From NCBI GenBank assembly GCA_030619405.1, contig JAUXBK010000172.1, forward strand, positions 1-5,900: 5,900 nucleotides of DNA, given 5' to 3'. The notes beneath the pieces were generated by a model. That model saw only the letters and a program-made list of their open reading frames with translations, searched no databases and was not told the origin of the DNA. Source of the DNA: Sedimenticola sp. GTDB taxonomy: Bacteria; Pseudomonadota; Gammaproteobacteria; Chromatiales; Chromatiaceae. Positions 5,180 to 5,900 of the stretch are shown piece after piece (position 1 is the first letter of the stretch; every line of letters starts with the position of its first letter). The position numbers and the translations under genes were made by a program.

Positions 5180-5351
5180 GGCATCCTTCATTCTCGGTTT
5201 ACACTTTCATCGAGAACAGTCAGTTCTTACTGGAATGCAACAGCTGTGACTTCGTACGACACGCGGCGCAGCGCGTCGCAACGGCATTCCCACTCGGCGC
5301 GTGGAAACGAGAAAAAAGTGTAAACTACTTACAGAAGTATTGAAGGATGCC
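5180..5351. repeat. 172-bp nested palindromic element (MITE/REP-like)
   Basis: Several exact arm pairs nest around one centre. GGCATCCTTCA (5180-5190) pairs with TGAAGGATGCC (5341-5351), GTTTACACTTT (5197-5207) with AAAGTGTAAAC (5315-5325), and GGAATGC (5232-5238) with GCATTCC (5284-5290). In the core, ACGCG (5261-5265) faces CGCGT (5272-5276). The same 8-bp word AAATATGG flanks the element at 5165-5172 and 5353-5360. The segment 5284-5310 resembles the 'gcattcccacgc..gcgtgggaacgag' REP words I know from several gammaproteobacteria. No open frame is carried. It could be a non-autonomous mobile element or a composite of REP units. Its left end adjoins the ubiG promoter. Confidence 0.65.
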
Positions 5352-5553
5352 GAAATATGGGGTAAAAAAATGGGCCGTGGTCGGTCTGTCGACTGGTGGT
5401 TAGTTCCTTAATGGGGGCTGATAAAGAAAGGATGATTCAGAGGAGAGCTAGATCTTTTCTCCCCCTCAGACACCGGGTATTTTGGTTGTTTGGAACGCTG
5501 CACAGCGTCCAATTATCGTCGAAATACCTCAGTCTAAACCAACAATCAATGAC
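5352..5553. other. Gene-free spacer between palindromic element and acyltransferase gene
   Basis: I see no credible gene in these 202 bp. The one open plus-strand frame has no ribosome site and a composition unlike the neighbours. Apart from a direct-repeat copy (5353-5360) and a REP-like hairpin (5492-5510), the stretch holds only a weak GGAGA/TCTCC pairing around 5441-5462. Confidence 0.5.
5492..5510. repeat. REP-like hairpin downstream of the acyltransferase gene
   Basis: GGAACGCTG faces CAGCGTCC across a very short loop, giving an 8-bp stem with one bulged A. It lies 43 bp beyond the stop of the minus-strand acyltransferase gene. The word resembles the 'gggacgc..gcgtcc' half of REP-type units whose other half appears in the element at 5180-5351. 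No T-tract follows on the minus strand, so it may shield a 3' end or be a passive repeat rather than an efficient terminator. Confidence 0.45.
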
Positions 5554-5900
5554 TTATAATCCCATGATGTCATCATGGTGTTGAGGTCTGTAATCGATTA
5601 TCCCTGCGATTTCATCCAACAAGTCCATAGTGGTACGACCATCACTCTTCAACGAGGAAAACAACTCTATCTGCGCCCGGCTACGCAGCAGCACCCCGCT
5701 GACCACTCCACCGGCACCACGAATCCCGGAGATGCGAACCGGGAAGATCGAGCTGCCAGTCAATGCAGCCAGTCGGGCGGCACCTGCCTTCAGCCTGCGC
5801 GGGGGATGCGTCTCCAGATGGATCCCGCCATGGGGAAACAGGGCCACGATCTCTCCCTGCCCCAGGGCGCGCAAGGCGGCGCGCAGGGCCTGTTCCGGTC
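5554..5900 (-). CDS. PlsC-like 1-acyl-sn-glycerol-3-phosphate acyltransferase, C-terminal part
   Basis: Partial: the frame is open to the window edge and the N-terminal part lies outside. The 114 visible residues begin PEQALRAALRALGQGEIVAL and continue with FPHGGIHLETHPPRRLKAGAARLAALTGSSIFPVRISGI. This is the second half of the LPLAT domain: block III (usually FPEGTRS, here FPHGGIH) and block IV (the proline segment, here IFPVRI). The catalytic HX4D of block I must lie upstream. Such enzymes transfer an acyl chain to lysophosphatidic acid or a related acceptor at the inner membrane. The Glu-to-His change in block III marks it as a divergent member, so the acceptor is uncertain. A TTG at 5874 is only an internal codon. 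It points toward ubiG but is separated from it by about 450 bp of repeats, so it is probably an independent transcript. Confidence 0.8.
   Translation of the reverse strand, partial: PEQALRAALRALGQGEIVALFPHGGIHLETHPPRRLKAGAARLAALTGSSIFPVRISGIRGAGGVVSGVLLRSRAQIELFSSLKSDGRTTMDLLDEIAGIIDYRPQHHDDIMGL

Noticed and set aside
5104..5184. N-terminal extension of UbiG to the ATG at 5184
   Set aside because: Homology to UbiG begins at 5103. The extension overlaps the TATAAT boxes and the end of a palindromic element, and its ATG has no properly spaced ribosome site.
5562..5578. 17-bp perfect palindrome CCATGATG-T-CATCATGG
   Set aside because: It lies inside the last codons of the acyltransferase gene (HHDDIMG). 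Codon choice can explain it, and there is no sign it is an operator or terminator.
5396..5584. 62-codon plus-strand open frame
   Set aside because: It starts without a ribosome site, crosses the REP-like hairpin and ends inside the antisense acyltransferase gene. The translation has no recognisable features.

Overview
The window looks like chromosomal DNA of a ubiquinone-making proteobacterium, most likely a gammaproteobacterium. The gene order ubiG-mupP-yciK on the minus strand is the arrangement I know from Pseudomonas, and UbiG implies ubiquinone. Coding DNA is GC-rich, while the intergenic stretches are AT-richer and full of small repeats. That pattern suggests a repeat-laden environmental genome; a sulfur-oxidiser-like lineage would fit, but this is only a guess.

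Left part (1-2044, plus strand): a 246-bp repeat-containing leader is followed by a tight three-gene unit. It encodes an FAD/NAD(P)H oxidoreductase (247-1506), a MoaD/ThiS-like ubiquitin-fold protein ending in Gly-Gly (1503-1751, 4-bp overlap), and a small unrecognised protein ending in His-Phe-His-Arg-Gly-Gly-Gly (about 1781-2044). The first two resemble the FAD subunit and MoaD-like accessory protein (AorC and AorD) that accompany tungsten aldehyde oxidoreductases in anaerobic proteobacteria. The catalytic and Fe-S subunits are not in the window; if present they lie upstream.

Middle part (2045-2878): a convergent minus-strand gene (2108-2401) encodes a 97-residue protein with a signal peptide and two and a half copies of a 30-residue repeat centred on DDLMYGYR. 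Beyond it is about 480 bp without an intact gene. This holds short tandem duplications and a decayed C-terminal piece of what looks like a GxxExxY-family gene, bracketed by imperfect inverted repeats of the 'ccgcggatt' type.

Right part (2879-5103, minus strand): a housekeeping operon transcribed right to left. UbiG (ubiquinone O-methyltransferase) overlaps MupP (HAD phosphatase, probably MurNAc-6-phosphate phosphatase of cell-wall recycling) by 11 bp, and a YciK-type short-chain dehydrogenase follows 88 bp later. A perfect TATAAT box lies just upstream of the preferred ubiG start.

Far right (5104-5900): a 172-bp nested palindromic element with 11-bp terminal inverted repeats and nearby 8-bp direct repeats sits directly against the ubiG promoter. 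It is followed by roughly 200 bp of gene-free DNA with a REP-like hairpin, and then by the C-terminal part of a PlsC-like acyltransferase that runs off the window edge.
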